Assembly (NCBI GenBank): GCA_004293725.1
Contig: REAW01000007.1
Coordinates: forward strand, 1-64,000
Length of the DNA: 64,000 bases
Reading direction: 5' to 3'
Origin: Curvibacter sp.
Lineage (GTDB): Bacteria; Pseudomonadota; Gammaproteobacteria; Burkholderiales; Burkholderiaceae_C
The notes beneath the pieces were generated by a model, which was given only the letters and a program-made list of their open reading frames with translations, searched no databases and was not told the origin of the DNA. Both the position numbers and the translations under genes were made by a program. Shown here one piece after another: positions 18,296-27,869 of the stretch. How positions within the stretch are numbered: the stretch's first letter is position 1; each line of letters starts with the position of its first letter.

Positions 18296-19011
18296 GCACG
18301 CATGAAACCCACGCCCCCCGAACCAGAATCAAAATCTGCGGCCTGACCCGCGAGGAAGACGTTGACGCCGCTGTCGCCGCTGGAGCGGACGCCATTGGTT
18401 TTGTTCTTTACGCCAAGAGTCCGCGCGCTGTTACCGCAGAACGCGCCGCAGAGCTCGCCAAGCGGCTCTCGCCCTTCGTCACGCCTGTATTGCTGTTTGT
18501 AAATGCAAGCGCTACAGAAATAGGAGCTGCTTGCGCAATGGTGGCGGGCGCTACGATTCAATTTCATGGTGATGAATCGGCACTGGATTGCCTGGCCGCC
18601 ACGCAAAATGCGGCGCGGCCCTACCTGCGTGCAGCCCGCATTCCATTGGGAGAGGGTGCAAAGGCCTTCGACCTCGTACAATTTGCACACGATTACTCGA
18701 ACGCCCAAGCCATTCTGTTAGACGCCCATGTGGACGGCTACGGTGGCGGTGGCAAAACATTCAATTGGTCACTTCTTCCTCCAAGCGTCAACGCTCACCT
18801 CGTCTTGAGTGGTGGACTCACCAGTGCAAACGTGGGCGATGGCATCACGTCGGTACGGCCGCGCTGTAAGTCGCTGGCTGTGGACGTGAGCTCCGGCGTC
18901 GAAGCCGAAGACGCTCACGGCAAGCCCCTCAAGGGCATCAAAGACCCCGAAAAAATCCGCCAGTTCGTTGCCGCCGTGCGCGCGGCGGACCGGCATCTTG
19001 CAGGAATGTAA
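18292..19011 (+). CDS. trpF: phosphoribosylanthranilate isomerase
   Basis: A 239-residue TIM-barrel enzyme of tryptophan synthesis. The catalytic cysteine C16 is in [11 protein letters not shown] and the catalytic aspartate in [18 protein letters not shown] (about 143). The protein is longer than the usual ~205-220 residues. Part of this comes from an N-terminal extension and possibly from a translated copy of the short repeat at 18511-18537 (residues about 74-82). It is the first of trpF-trpB-trpA. Confidence 0.96.
   Translation: MSTHETHAPRTRIKICGLTREEDVDAAVAAGADAIGFVLYAKSPRAVTAERAAELAKRLSPFVTPVLLFVNASATEIGAACAMVAGATIQFHGDESALDCLAATQNAARPYLRAARIPLGEGAKAFDLVQFAHDYSNAQAILLDAHVDGYGGGGKTFNWSLLPPSVNAHLVLSGGLTSANVGDGITSVRPRCKSLAVDVSSGVEAEDAHGKPLKGIKDPEKIRQFVAAVRAADRHLAGM
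18511..18537. repeat. short AGCT/TGCGCA repeat, copy 3 (inside trpF)
   Basis: GCTACAGAAATAGGAGCTGC followed by TTGCGCA matches the GGAGCTACTTGCGCA arm of the copy at 37541. It is in frame in trpF and encodes an Ala-rich segment. Confidence 0.6.
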
Positions 19012-19016
19012 ACACC

Positions 19017-20315
19017 ATGTTCGATTACCAACAACCCGACGCCAAAGGCCACTTCGGCAAATACGGCGGCAGCTTCGTCTCCGAGACGCTGACCCACGCC
19101 ATCAACGAGCTCAAAGACGCGTACGCCAAGTACCAGCATGACCCCGAGTTCCTTGCGGAATTCCAGTCGGAGCTGGCGCACTTTGTAGGTCGCCCCTCCC
19201 CCGTGTACCACGCGGCCCGCATGAGCCGCGAAATGGGCGGGGCGCAGATCTTCCTGAAACGCGAAGACCTGAACCACACCGGCGCGCACAAGGTCAACAA
19301 CACGATCGGCCAGGCTATGTTGGCCAAGCGCATGGGCAAGCCCCGCGTGATTGCCGAGACCGGCGCAGGCCAGCACGGCGTGGCGACGGCCACCATTTGC
19401 GCCCGCTACGGGCTGGAATGCGTGGTCTATATGGGCAGCGAAGACGTGAAGCGCCAAAGCCCTAACGTCTACCGCATGAAGCTTTTGGGTGCCACCGTGG
19501 TGCCCGTGGAGAGCGGCAGCAAGACGTTGAAAGACGCCCTCAACGAAGCCATGCGCGACTGGGTCGCCAATGTAGACAACACCTTCTACATCATCGGCAC
19601 CGTGGCGGGCCCGCACCCCTACCCCATGATGGTGCGCGACTTCCAGAGCGTGATCGGCAACGAATGCTTGGTGCAAATGCCCGAGATGCTGGCGGCAGCA
19701 GGCTGCAAGACCGAGCAGCCTGACGCGGTGATTGCCTGCGTGGGTGGCGGGTCGAATGCCATGGGCATCTTCCACCCCTACATCCAGCACGACCAAACCC
19801 GCCTGATCGGCGTAGAAGCTGCGGGCGAAGGTCTGGAGAGCGGCAAGCACTCCGCATCGATCCAAAAGGGCAGCCCCGGCGTGCTGCACGGCAACCGCAC
19901 CTACGTGCTGCAGGATGACAATGGGCAAGTCACCGAGACCCACAGCGTGAGCGCGGGCCTGGATTACCCCGGTGTGGGCCCCGAACATGCGTTCCTGTCC
20001 GACATCGGCCGCGCGGAATACGTGGGCATTACCGACAAGGAAGCGCTGGACGCCTTCCACTACCTGTGCCGCACTGAGGGCATCATCCCTGCGTTGGAAT
20101 CCAGCCACGCCGTGGCCTACGCCATGAAGCTGGCCAAAACCATGCGCCCCGACCAGAGCATTCTGGTGAACTTGTCCGGACGTGGTGACAAGGACATCGG
20201 CACCGTTGCGGACCTCAGCAACGCCGACTTCTACTGTCGCCCCAGCTGCCGTGGCCAATCGGTCAAAGGCGGCGAACAGCCCGTGCAGTTGGTGAAAGCA
20301 GGGGGTGCAGCATGA
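19017..20315 (+). CDS. trpB: tryptophan synthase beta chain
   Basis: A 432-residue PLP enzyme joining indole and serine. The PLP lysine lies in [13 protein letters not shown] (about 91), and the phosphate-binding glycine loop in [12 protein letters not shown] (about 242-253). The C-terminal SGRGDKD motif is present. It starts 5 bp after trpF and its stop overlaps the trpA start (ATGA at 20312-20315). The C-terminus runs some 30 residues past the usual end. Confidence 0.98.
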   Translation: MFDYQQPDAKGHFGKYGGSFVSETLTHAINELKDAYAKYQHDPEFLAEFQSELAHFVGRPSPVYHAARMSREMGGAQIFLKREDLNHTGAHKVNNTIGQAMLAKRMGKPRVIAETGAGQHGVATATICARYGLECVVYMGSEDVKRQSPNVYRMKLLGATVVPVESGSKTLKDALNEAMRDWVANVDNTFYIIGTVAGPHPYPMMVRDFQSVIGNECLVQMPEMLAAAGCKTEQPDAVIACVGGGSNAMGIFHPYIQHDQTRLIGVEAAGEGLESGKHSASIQKGSPGVLHGNRTYVLQDDNGQVTETHSVSAGLDYPGVGPEHAFLSDIGRAEYVGITDKEALDAFHYLCRTEGIIPALESSHAVAYAMKLAKTMRPDQSILVNLSGRGDKDIGTVADLSNADFYCRPSCRGQSVKGGEQPVQLVKAGGAA

Positions 20316-21184
20316 CCATCGTTCTCAAAGGCGTGGGCAACCTGATTCCTCAACAGCCCAAACATCGCATTGCATCGACCTTCACTGCGCTCAAGGCGCA
20401 AGGTCGCAAGGCACTTATTCCCTTTGTCACCGCTGGCTACCCTTACGCAGATGTGACGCCCGAACTGATGCACGCCATGGTGGCGGGCGGTGCGGATGTG
20501 ATTGAGCTGGGCGTGCCCTTCTCTGACCCCAGTGCCGACGGCCCGGTGATCCAGAAGGCGGGCGACAAGGCGCTGGCCTTTGGGATTGGCTTGGTGCAAG
20601 TACTGGCCATGGTGCGCGAGTTCCGCGCAACCAACTCCGCTACCCCCGTGGTGCTGATGGGCTACGCCAACCCGGTGGAACGATACGACCAAAAACATGC
20701 CCGACCGGGTGTATCCAGTGCATTCGTACAAGACGCTGCGGCGGCTGGCGTAGATGGCGTTTTGATCGTGGATTACCCGCCTGAGGAATGCGAGGCATTT
20801 GCCGCCGACCTGCGTGCCCACGGCATGGACCTGATCTTCCTGCTAGCCCCTACTAGCACTGTTGAACGCATGCAGCAAGTCGCGCGCGTGGCCAGCGGCT
20901 ATGTGTATTACGTGTCTCTCAAAGGCGTAACAGGCTCCGGTGCGCTGGACACCAATGCGGTGGAGGCCATGCTGCCACGCATCCGCCAACGCATCAGCAC
21001 GCCAGTGGGGGTAGGATTTGGCATACGGGATGCGGCCACGGCCCAGACGATTGCCAGGGTGTCGGACGCGGTGGTGATTGGCAGCAAGATCATCCAGCTG
21101 CTGGAAGACCAGCCGCGGGACCAGGTAGGCCCCACGGCGCAGGCCTTCCTGCGCGAGATCCGCACGGCGATGGACCAGGGCTGA
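20312..21184 (+). CDS. trpA: tryptophan synthase alpha chain
   Basis: A 290-residue TIM-barrel subunit converting indole-glycerol phosphate to indole for TrpB. The catalytic glutamate is in [19 protein letters not shown] and the aspartate in [24 protein letters not shown] and [12 protein letters not shown] follow. It is coupled to trpB by an ATGA overlap. The N-terminal ~20 residues exceed the usual family start. Confidence 0.97.
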   Translation: MTIVLKGVGNLIPQQPKHRIASTFTALKAQGRKALIPFVTAGYPYADVTPELMHAMVAGGADVIELGVPFSDPSADGPVIQKAGDKALAFGIGLVQVLAMVREFRATNSATPVVLMGYANPVERYDQKHARPGVSSAFVQDAAAAGVDGVLIVDYPPEECEAFAADLRAHGMDLIFLLAPTSTVERMQQVARVASGYVYYVSLKGVTGSGALDTNAVEAMLPRIRQRISTPVGVGFGIRDAATAQTIARVSDAVVIGSKIIQLLEDQPRDQVGPTAQAFLREIRTAMDQG

Positions 21185-21199
21185 GCCCAAAAAGGCACC

Positions 21200-21227
21200 G
21201 GGGGCGGTTTCGCGGATAATCGCCCCC
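21200..21227 (+). terminator. GC-rich hairpin between trpA and accD (weak terminator candidate)
   Basis: GGGGGCG (21200-21206) pairs with CGCCCCC (21221-21227) across a 14-base loop. No T-run follows, so it may pause or protect the transcript rather than end it. Confidence 0.35.
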
Positions 21228-21270
21228 TGTTGATTGGACGCCCGCTTGGGCAATGCACAGGAGACCTGAC

Positions 21271-22143
21271 ATGAGCTGGCTGGAAAAACTGCTACCCCCG
21301 AAAATTCAGCAAACCGATCCGGCGGACCGCCGCAGCGTGCCTGAAGGCCTGTGGATCAAGTGCCCCAGCTGTGAAACCGTGCTCTACAAGACCGACTTGG
21401 AGCAAAACCAGAACGTCTGCCCGAGCTGCAGCCACCACCACCGTATCGGCGCGCGTGCGCGCCTCAATGCGTTTCTGGACAATGAAGGCAGATTCGAAAT
21501 AGGCCAAGAGGTCTTGCCTGTGGACGCCTTGAAGTTCAAGGACAGCCGCAAATACCCCGAACGCCTGAAAGAAGCGCTGGAGAACACCGGAGAGACCGAT
21601 GCGTTGGTCGTCATGGGTGGTGCCGTGCATGGCATCAGCCTGGTTGCCGCATGCTTCGAGTTTGAGTTCATGGGTGGCTCGATGGGCTCTGTCGTTGGTG
21701 AGCGATTTGTACGCGGCGTAGAAACTGCGATTGAGCAAAAAGTGCCTTTCCTGTGCTTCACCGCCACCGGTGGCGCCCGCATGCAAGAGGGCTTGCTGAG
21801 CCTGATGCAAATGGCCAAGACCAATGCAGCCCTGACCCGGTTGGCCAAAAAAGGCCTTCCCTATATCAGCGTGCTGACCGACCCCACCATGGGTGGCGTG
21901 AGCGCTGGCTTTGCCTTTTTGGGCGATGTGGTGATTGCGGAACCCAAAGCTCTGATTGGATTTGCCGGTCCGCGCGTGATTGAGTCCACGGTGCGGGTGA
22001 CATTGCCAGAGGGATTCCAGCGCTCAGAGTTCCTGCAAACCAAAGGGGCGATTGACTTCATCTGCGACCGCCGAGAACTACGCAAAACAGTTGCCGACAC
22101 CTTGGCCATGCTGCAACGCCAACCGGCCGACGCAGTCATCTAA
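21271..22143 (+). CDS. accD: acetyl-CoA carboxylase carboxyltransferase subunit beta
   Basis: A 290-residue carboxyltransferase subunit making malonyl-CoA for fatty-acid synthesis. An N-terminal four-cysteine zinc ribbon (CPSCETVL...[11 protein letters not shown], about 31-56) precedes the crotonase-fold domain, with GGARMQEG near 173 and the [11 protein letters not shown] stretch near 205. The ATG at 21271 follows AGGAG by the proper distance and is preferred over an in-frame ATG at 21253. Its place after trpA is usual for betaproteobacteria. Confidence 0.97.
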   Translation: MSWLEKLLPPKIQQTDPADRRSVPEGLWIKCPSCETVLYKTDLEQNQNVCPSCSHHHRIGARARLNAFLDNEGRFEIGQEVLPVDALKFKDSRKYPERLKEALENTGETDALVVMGGAVHGISLVAACFEFEFMGGSMGSVVGERFVRGVETAIEQKVPFLCFTATGGARMQEGLLSLMQMAKTNAALTRLAKKGLPYISVLTDPTMGGVSAGFAFLGDVVIAEPKALIGFAGPRVIESTVRVTLPEGFQRSEFLQTKGAIDFICDRRELRKTVADTLAMLQRQPADAVI

Positions 22144-22161
22144 GCATTGCGTCCGGAACAA

Positions 22162-22187
22162 AAAAGAGGCCCTTGTGGGCCTCTTTT
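22162..22187. terminator. bidirectional terminator between accD and yggT
   Basis: The perfect 11-bp stem AAAAGAGGCCC / GGGCCTCTTTT with a TTGT loop ends in T on either strand. It lies between the convergent accD and yggT genes and can serve both. Confidence 0.9.
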
Positions 22188-22204
22188 GCTTAGTGCCGAC
22201 TGCT

Positions 22205-22777
22205 TTAACCGGCAGTGGCCACCAGTACCGCGGCTTGCAATGAGCCCAACACGATCAACGCAATCTGAATCAAAACCAGCAAGACCAGCGGTGAAAGATC
22301 CACGCCGCCTACCAATGGCAGTATCCGGCGGATGGGGGTCAAGGGCGGTTGTACCAAACGGTCCAGCAAATCAGCCAGATACGATTGTGTTTGAACCCAA
22401 GACAATATTGCGTAGATCAGTACCAGGGCGGTCATCCCCGACAACGCCATACGCACCAAACCGAACAGAGCCAGTACCGCCACCGATACCAGGCTGGCAC
22501 CCAAACCATTGAGTAACCACAAGATGGAAAACTGAGCCAATTGAAGCAAAAATGCGCCAACCAAACTGGCAGTATCCCAGCGCCCCATGGCGGGCAATAC
22601 GCGGCGCAGCGGCAGCACCAGCCAATCTGTCAGCGCAAACACAAACCGGCCCAACGGATTGCCAGAACGCGCGGACAGCGGGATGCGCTGATACTGCATA
22701 TACAGGCGCAGCAAACAAGTGCTGGTGAGTAAACCGGCAGCGACTTCGAGCAACAAGGTAATGATTTGGTAGAGCAT
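22205..22777 (-). CDS. yggT: YggT-family inner membrane protein
   Basis: A 190-residue protein with two YggT repeats, each with two hydrophobic helices and a conserved P-rich turn (NPLGRFVFALTDWLVLPLRRVLP in the first; LVQPPLTPIRRILPLVGGVDLSP in the second). Family members are membrane proteins of uncertain role, linked to osmotic stress in E. coli and to division-related Ylm proteins in other phyla. The ATG at 22777 gives a standard N-terminus; in-frame starts further upstream add a non-hydrophobic stretch. Confidence 0.88.
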   Translation of the reverse strand: MLYQIITLLLEVAAGLLTSTCLLRLYMQYQRIPLSARSGNPLGRFVFALTDWLVLPLRRVLPAMGRWDTASLVGAFLLQLAQFSILWLLNGLGASLVSVAVLALFGLVRMALSGMTALVLIYAILSWVQTQSYLADLLDRLVQPPLTPIRRILPLVGGVDLSPLVLLVLIQIALIVLGSLQAAVLVATAG

Positions 22778-22892
22778 GGGAAATGGGGGGCAGTGCCCGC
22801 GCATCATAGCGGCTGCTGCCCCTCTTACAATTGAGGGTTACGGCCAAAGCCCAAGGGGTTGGCCGATCCTGCCACTGTCCACCTAGCACCCC

Positions 22893-24440
22893 ATGTCTGA
22901 CCAAAACCAAGCCGCACCCGCACCACAAGACGAAAACCAGTTGATCCATGAGCGCCGTGAGAAGCTCAAGGTACTGCGTGAGCAGCAAACCGCTGGCCAG
23001 GGTGTGGCATTCCCGAATGACTTCCAGCCGGCGCACAAGGCAGAAGAGTTGTTCACTGCCTACAGCGAAAAAACCGCAGAAGAGCTGGTTGCGCTGGGCG
23101 CCACCGCCAAAGTTGGCGGCCGCATGATGCTCAAGCGCGTCATGGGAAAGGCGAGCTTTTGCACATTGCAAGACTCTTCTTTCGGCCCCAGTGGTGGTCG
23201 CATCCAGGTTTATGTGCGCGGGGAAGACGTGGGTGCGGATCTGTACGCAGCGTTCAAACACTGGGACTTGGGCGATATCGTCGCCGCAGAGGGCACACTG
23301 TTCAAAACCAAGACGGGTGAACTGTCCATCCACGCCACCAGCATCCGCCTGCTGACAAAGAGCCTGCGCCCGATGCCGGACAAGTTCCACGGCATGGCAG
23401 ACCAGGAAACCAAGTACCGCCAGCGCTACGTGGACCTGATGACCGATGTGGAAGCACGCAAACGTTTTGTGGCACGCAGCAAGGCGGTGAGCGCCCTGCG
23501 CGAGTTCATGGTGGGCCACAACTTCCTGGAAGTCGAAACACCCATGCTGCACCCCATTCCCGGCGGCGCCAATGCCAAGCCCTTCAAGACGCACCACAAC
23601 GCACTGGACCAAGAGATGTTCTTGCGCATTGCGCCTGAGCTGTACCTCAAGCGTCTGATCGTCGGCGGCTTTGACCGCGTGTTCGAAATCAACCGCAGCT
23701 ACCGCAACGAAGGTATCAGTGTGCGCCACAACCCCGAGTTCACCATGATGGAGTTCTACGCGGCCTACTGGAACTACCAGGACCTGATGGACTACACCGA
23801 GAAGCTGATCCGCGATGCTGCACAACGCGCCACCGGTGGCCTACAGCTCACCTACGCCGGCAAGCCCGTGGATCTGGCTCAGCCGTTTGAGCGCCTGACC
23901 ATCGTGCAAGCCATCCGCAAGTACACCGAAGCCGGTGACAACGTGGACAACGCCGAGTGGCTCACCAACGCCCTCAAGAAGCTCGGCTTAAACGAAGCCA
24001 AAAACAAGCTCGCCGGCCGCACGCTGGCCAGCCTGCAGGTGCTGTACTTCGAAGAGACCGTGGAAGAGAAGCTGTGGAACCCCACCTTCATCATGGAGCA
24101 CCCCACCGAAATCTCGCCACTGGCCCGCGCCAACGACGACCGCCCTGAGGTGACCGAGCGCTTTGAGCTCTACATCACCGGCCGCGAGTTCGGTAACGGC
24201 TTCAGCGAACTTAACGACGCAGAAGACCAAGCCGCCCGCTTCCACGCACAAGTAGCCGCCAAAGACAGTGGCGACGACGAGGCCATGCACTTCGACCACG
24301 ACTTTGTGCGCGCCTTGGAATACGGCATGCCCCCCACCGGTGGCTGCGGTATCGGTATCGACCGCCTGATGATGTTGCTGACCGACAGCGCCAGCATTCG
24401 CGATGTGATCCTGTTCCCCGCGCTGCGCCGCGAAGTCTGA
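22893..24440 (+). CDS. lysS: lysyl-tRNA synthetase (class II)
   Basis: A 515-residue enzyme charging tRNA-Lys. It has an N-terminal OB-fold anticodon domain (about 60-160) and a class II catalytic core. Motif 1 is around [21 protein letters not shown] (about 210), motif 2 around [21 protein letters not shown] (about 269-289), and motif 3 is [11 protein letters not shown] (about 485-495). The gene diverges from yggT. Confidence 0.98.
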   Translation: MSDQNQAAPAPQDENQLIHERREKLKVLREQQTAGQGVAFPNDFQPAHKAEELFTAYSEKTAEELVALGATAKVGGRMMLKRVMGKASFCTLQDSSFGPSGGRIQVYVRGEDVGADLYAAFKHWDLGDIVAAEGTLFKTKTGELSIHATSIRLLTKSLRPMPDKFHGMADQETKYRQRYVDLMTDVEARKRFVARSKAVSALREFMVGHNFLEVETPMLHPIPGGANAKPFKTHHNALDQEMFLRIAPELYLKRLIVGGFDRVFEINRSYRNEGISVRHNPEFTMMEFYAAYWNYQDLMDYTEKLIRDAAQRATGGLQLTYAGKPVDLAQPFERLTIVQAIRKYTEAGDNVDNAEWLTNALKKLGLNEAKNKLAGRTLASLQVLYFEETVEEKLWNPTFIMEHPTEISPLARANDDRPEVTERFELYITGREFGNGFSELNDAEDQAARFHAQVAAKDSGDDEAMHFDHDFVRALEYGMPPTGGCGIGIDRLMMLLTDSASIRDVILFPALRREV

Positions 24441-24482
24441 TTCAGACTTGAAGCCAAATCGGCACCTGGCGCAAGCGGAATC

Positions 24483-24510
24483 TGCGCGAGCAGCTATAAA
24501 AATGGTAGCA
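24483..24510. repeat. short AGCTAT/TGCGC repeat, copy 4 (supplies a start codon)
   Basis: TGCGCGAGCAGCTATAAAAATGGTAGCA has the TGCGC arm, the AGCTAT core and a degenerate GGTAGC arm. The ATG at 24502, the likely start of the YgjP-like gene, is inside it. Confidence 0.55.
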
Positions 24511-25035
24511 ACGCCAGCGCTGCGCTACCTGAATGGCTACCCTGCAGAAACCTTGGCCCAGGTGCAGCGCATGCTCGACGAAGGCCGTGTGGGCGACTGG
24601 CTCACCCGCCGCTACCCACAGTCGCACGGCGTGCGGACCGACAAGGTGTTGTACGACTATGTGCAAGGCCTCAAGGCCGACTACCTGCGCAGCACCGAGC
24701 CGCTAAGCAAAGTGGCGTTCGACAGCAAGCTGCATGTGGTGAAGAACGCGCTGGGCACGCACACCACGGTGTCACGTGTGCAGGGGAGCAAGCTCAAAAG
24801 CAAACGTGAGATCCGGGTAGCCAGCCTGTTCAAAGACACGCCCGAGCCCTTCCTCAAGATGATCGTGGTGCACGAGCTGGCCCACCTGCGCGAGCGCGAA
24901 CACGACAAGGCCTTCTACCAACTCTGCGCCCACATGGAGCCCGCCTACCACCAGCTGGAGTTTGAGGTGCGTATCTACCTCACGCACCTGGAAGCCACCG
25001 GAGAACGGCTGTGGGCTGCGGGTACAGCGGACTGA
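24502..25035 (+). CDS. YgjP-like (DUF45) zinc metallopeptidase-fold protein
   Basis: About 177 residues from the ATG at 24502; a TTG at 24448 is in frame but less likely. The signature HELAHLREREHDKAFYQL (from about residue 122) gives the HExxH zinc motif and the downstream histidine typical of the YgjP/SprT-like group. LGTHTTVSRVQGSKLKSKREIRV precedes it. Family members are small cytoplasmic metalloproteins of uncertain substrate. It follows lysS by 61 bp on the same strand, and the start codon lies within a repeat copy. Confidence 0.82.
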   Translation: MVATPALRYLNGYPAETLAQVQRMLDEGRVGDWLTRRYPQSHGVRTDKVLYDYVQGLKADYLRSTEPLSKVAFDSKLHVVKNALGTHTTVSRVQGSKLKSKREIRVASLFKDTPEPFLKMIVVHELAHLREREHDKAFYQLCAHMEPAYHQLEFEVRIYLTHLEATGERLWAAGTAD

Positions 25036-25044
25036 GCTACTGCC

Positions 25045-25593
25045 ATGGTTTTGCCAACCGAATCCCGCCTGATCTGCTTCAATAAGCCCTATGGAGTCTT
25101 GAGCCAGTTCACACCTGAAGGGCGCTGGCGCGGGCTCAAAGACTTCATCGACATCCCTGGCGTCTATGTGGCTGGAAGGCTAGACGCCGACAGCGAAGGC
25201 TTGCTGCTGCTCACCAACGATGGCAAGTTGCAGGCCCGCATCAGCGACCCGCGCTACAAGATGGAAAAAACCTATTGGGTGCAGGTGGAGGGTGAACCTG
25301 ATGAAGCCGCTTTGTTGGCCCTGTGCCGAGGCGTGCAACTTAACGACGGCCCTACCCTGCCCGCCCGAGCCCAGCGCATTCCCGAGCCCAGCGCCCTGTG
25401 GACGCGGGACCCGCCAGTCAGGGTTCGCCAATCGATTCCTACCAGTTGGCTGGAGTTGGTCATCCGCGAAGGCCGCAACCGCCAAGTGCGACGCATGACC
25501 GCTGCCGTGGGCCACCCTACGCTGCGCCTCATCCGAGCAGCTATAGGGCCATACAGCCTAGAAGGACTGGCACTAGGTAGCTATACAGGCTAA
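25045..25593 (+). CDS. rluE: RsuA/RluE-type rRNA pseudouridine synthase
   Basis: A 182-residue enzyme lacking an N-terminal S4 domain, as in RluE, which modifies 23S rRNA U2457 in E. coli. The catalytic aspartate is in [17 protein letters not shown] (about 46-62), with the family's [11 protein letters not shown] near the N-terminus and [22 protein letters not shown] near the end. The length fits RluE better than RsuA or RluB. It starts 9 bp after the YgjP-like gene. Confidence 0.87.
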   Translation: MVLPTESRLICFNKPYGVLSQFTPEGRWRGLKDFIDIPGVYVAGRLDADSEGLLLLTNDGKLQARISDPRYKMEKTYWVQVEGEPDEAALLALCRGVQLNDGPTLPARAQRIPEPSALWTRDPPVRVRQSIPTSWLELVIREGRNRQVRRMTAAVGHPTLRLIRAAIGPYSLEGLALGSYTG

Positions 25594-26369
25594 ACCGAGT
25601 TGCTTGAGCACAAACAGAATTAGACGCACGTGCAGCTCCTGCAAATCAAAGGCTTGCGAGCGCTCTCATCACAGTTGAGATAACTCAGACGTCACATATA
25701 GACGCCAAAAATGTAGGCTTTCTATGGCCGGTGTTCGGCGTTTGCAGGTACTGGCGAACGGCTGGTTAAAGGAAGTCCACCGCGGTGCTTGTAAGCTGGC
25801 GGTCGTAGATCGCAGGTTTGCCGCGATAGCAGTCCTTCGAGTTTTGGTTTTTGTGGCTCCAGAAGGCCCTTACCGGTAGTAGCCGATTGCGATCTGCCTG
25901 CTCTATAGGAGTCATTCGCACCCAAGAGTCGATGGCCGCCTTGTAGCGATTAACTCACGAAAGCGAGCACCTGCGTTGGGCTGTAAGCGGCCGTACAAAC
26001 TCCAAATCGGACCGGCAGCTTCGACCCATAGGCGCCACATGGACTCATGCAGACCGGTCGTTCGCGAGCGCGTCGGGCGATCCCATGAAAGTGGGGCTGT
26101 GAGCATCGCGAAGGAATTGCTGGTCAGTCGGACCAAAGCCGATACAGTTGCGCCGCGCCATGATGGGCGCAGAGCCACCAGCACCTTAGGCTGGACTGCT
26201 CTCAAATGGGGCGCGAGTAGACGATGGCGTTTGCCAACTGTATGTTTGCCGGCGAGGGTGAGGTGAATTTAAGGCTCCGCAGCGGGTACGCAGCACGCTC
26301 CAAACATGGCCAAGTGCTACTCCATGGCGGTGGCTTTGGCCCGACCTGTCCGATGCCACCTGGGCACCA
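25594..26369. other. 776-bp gene-poor stretch at the left edge of the efflux island
   Basis: No ORF here looks protein-like: the open frames have low-complexity, unrecognisable products and lie partly in repeated DNA. The stretch includes one copy of the ~100-bp inverted repeat (25891-25990). The rest reads like decayed coding or repeat sequence. Confidence 0.6.
25891..25990 (-). repeat. ~100-bp diverged repeat, left copy (inverted relative to 34410-34510)
   Basis: Read on the minus strand, this segment and 34410-34510 share CAGCCCAACGC, GGTGCTCGCTTT, AGAGTC/GACTCT and TGACTCCTATAGAGCAGGC in the same order and spacing, with scattered mismatches. The core of 26 bases around CTATAGAGCAGGC is almost identical. 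The two copies face each other across the exporter genes. Confidence 0.75.
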
Positions 26370-27869
26370 TCAACGAGGGCGTGCTGCGCCATCTTGCGCA
26401 GTGGGTTCCGACCATCCGCCGCCCAGCGCGCTGAACGCAGACACGGCTGCCAGCCACACGGCCTGCTCAGCGGTGGCGGTGGTGTCCTGGTACCGATTCA
26501 TCTCGCGCTGCGCATCCAGCACCACACTGAAGTCAGCCGCGCCATGCCGGTATTGCACGGCCGCGATCTCGCGGGCCTGCGTTTGTGCACGTTGGGCGTC
26601 TTGCGCCAAGGCAAGGGCCTGCTGCCGCCAACGTATGTCGCTCAGCGCCGTGTTGGATTCGGCGACAGCCGTCACCGCCGTTTGCCGATATCTCAGCAAG
26701 GCCTCACGCTCCAGGCCTTGGGCTTGTGCGATGTCGGCGTCCAGGCGGCCGAAGTCCAGCGCGCGCCAACTCAGGGTCGGCCCCAGTGAGGCCGTCAGCG
26801 CGGCCGAACTGCCCAAGCTGGCCAGGCTGCCGGCCACAAGTCCGAGATTGCCGACGAAGCTCAGACGCGGGTAGCGCTCGGCCTTGAGCACCGCCACCTC
26901 GCCCACGGCAGCACGCCACTGACCCACGGCGCGCATCACATCGGGCCGGCGCTCCAGCATCACAGCGGGCACGCCCACGGCGCCGACGGTGGGCGCCGTC
27001 AAAGCCTGCGCCGGTGTTTGCAGGGCAAGTGCTACGTCCTGCGGGGTCTTGGCCAGCAGCAGCGCCAGGGCCTGGTGCACCGCCGCTTCATCGCTGCGCA
27101 AGCGCGCGACGCTGGCCTTGCCGGCATGCCAAAGTGCTTCGGCCCGAATCACGTCACCTCCCGAGACCTGGCCTCCGCGCTGGCGCGCGCGGGTGATCTG
27201 CCAAAGCTCCTCATCGAGCACCGCGCTCTCTTCGGCCAGAGCGATGCGGCGCTGCAGACCGCGCGCAGTGAGGGTGTTGCGCGCCACATCGGTCAGCACC
27301 GTCAGGCGCACGGCTTGGGCATCGAACGCGCGCCAGTCAGCCCTGGCACTGGCGGCGGTATCGGCAGCGTCGCGTCGACCAAAGAGGTCCAGCTCCCAGC
27401 TGGTGCTGCCTTCGGCGCGCCAGCTGTCGCTGTTGCGCGACGCCTGGCTTGATCCCCCCGATGCTGGATCTTCGAGCGATCGCCGGAGCCAAGTAGCGCT
27501 GGAGCTGGCATCGATCGTGGGCCGGCGATCCGCTTGTGAACGTGCCAGGCTGGCGCGCGCCTGCTCCACCCGGGCTAAGGCCATCGCCAGGTCAAGGTTG
27601 TCGTTCATCGCCAGCGTGACGAAGCCACTGAGCACCGGGTCGTTGAAGCGTGTCCACCACGCGGCCAGGTCGGCTTCATCGCTACGCAGCGTCGAGCTGC
27701 TGTTCACAGCCTGGTACTGCGCTGGGGCTTCCTGTGGCTTCAACGGGGTAGTTGGAGGCGCAGCGCAGGCAGTAGCCAAGACTGCGAAGACTGCGCAAAC
27801 CCCAGCCCGCCATGCGCGACACCCACGCACCTGTTCGGGCATCGAAACCCGGGTGCATCGGCGCTTCAC
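26370..27869 (-). CDS. TolC-like outer-membrane efflux lipoprotein (NodT/OprM type)
   Basis: A 499-residue outer-membrane channel subunit. The N-terminal lipobox LATACAAP predicts lipidation at about C35. Two outer-membrane efflux protein repeats follow, with family features ALARVEQARASLARSQADRRP, WELDLFGRRDAADTA and the second-half RRPDVMRAVGQWRAAVGEV...YPRLSFVG. It starts with GTG at 27869 in a GTGA overlap with the adaptor stop, so the two are coupled. With the adaptor, ATPase and permease it completes an exporter across both membranes. The substrate is unknown. Confidence 0.9.
   Translation of the reverse strand: MKRRCTRVSMPEQVRGCRAWRAGVCAVFAVLATACAAPPTTPLKPQEAPAQYQAVNSSSTLRSDEADLAAWWTRFNDPVLSGFVTLAMNDNLDLAMALARVEQARASLARSQADRRPTIDASSSATWLRRSLEDPASGGSSQASRNSDSWRAEGSTSWELDLFGRRDAADTAASARADWRAFDAQAVRLTVLTDVARNTLTARGLQRRIALAEESAVLDEELWQITRARQRGGQVSGGDVIRAEALWHAGKASVARLRSDEAAVHQALALLLAKTPQDVALALQTPAQALTAPTVGAVGVPAVMLERRPDVMRAVGQWRAAVGEVAVLKAERYPRLSFVGNLGLVAGSLASLGSSAALTASLGPTLSWRALDFGRLDADIAQAQGLEREALLRYRQTAVTAVAESNTALSDIRWRQQALALAQDAQRAQTQAREIAAVQYRHGAADFSVVLDAQREMNRYQDTTATAEQAVWLAAVSAFSALGGGWSEPTAQDGAARPR

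Noticed and set aside
18915..20258. 447-codon minus-strand frame
   Set aside because: Antisense to trpB and the end of trpF. The product is Gly/Ala/His-rich and unlike a real protein.
22371..23825. 484-codon minus-strand frame
   Set aside because: Lies across lysS and the yggT gene in a different frame; lysS motifs are intact, so this is a shadow.
25912..26266. Short frames on both strands left of the efflux genes
   Set aside because: They overlap the ~100-bp repeat and decayed DNA. Products are Arg/Pro/Thr-rich without family features.
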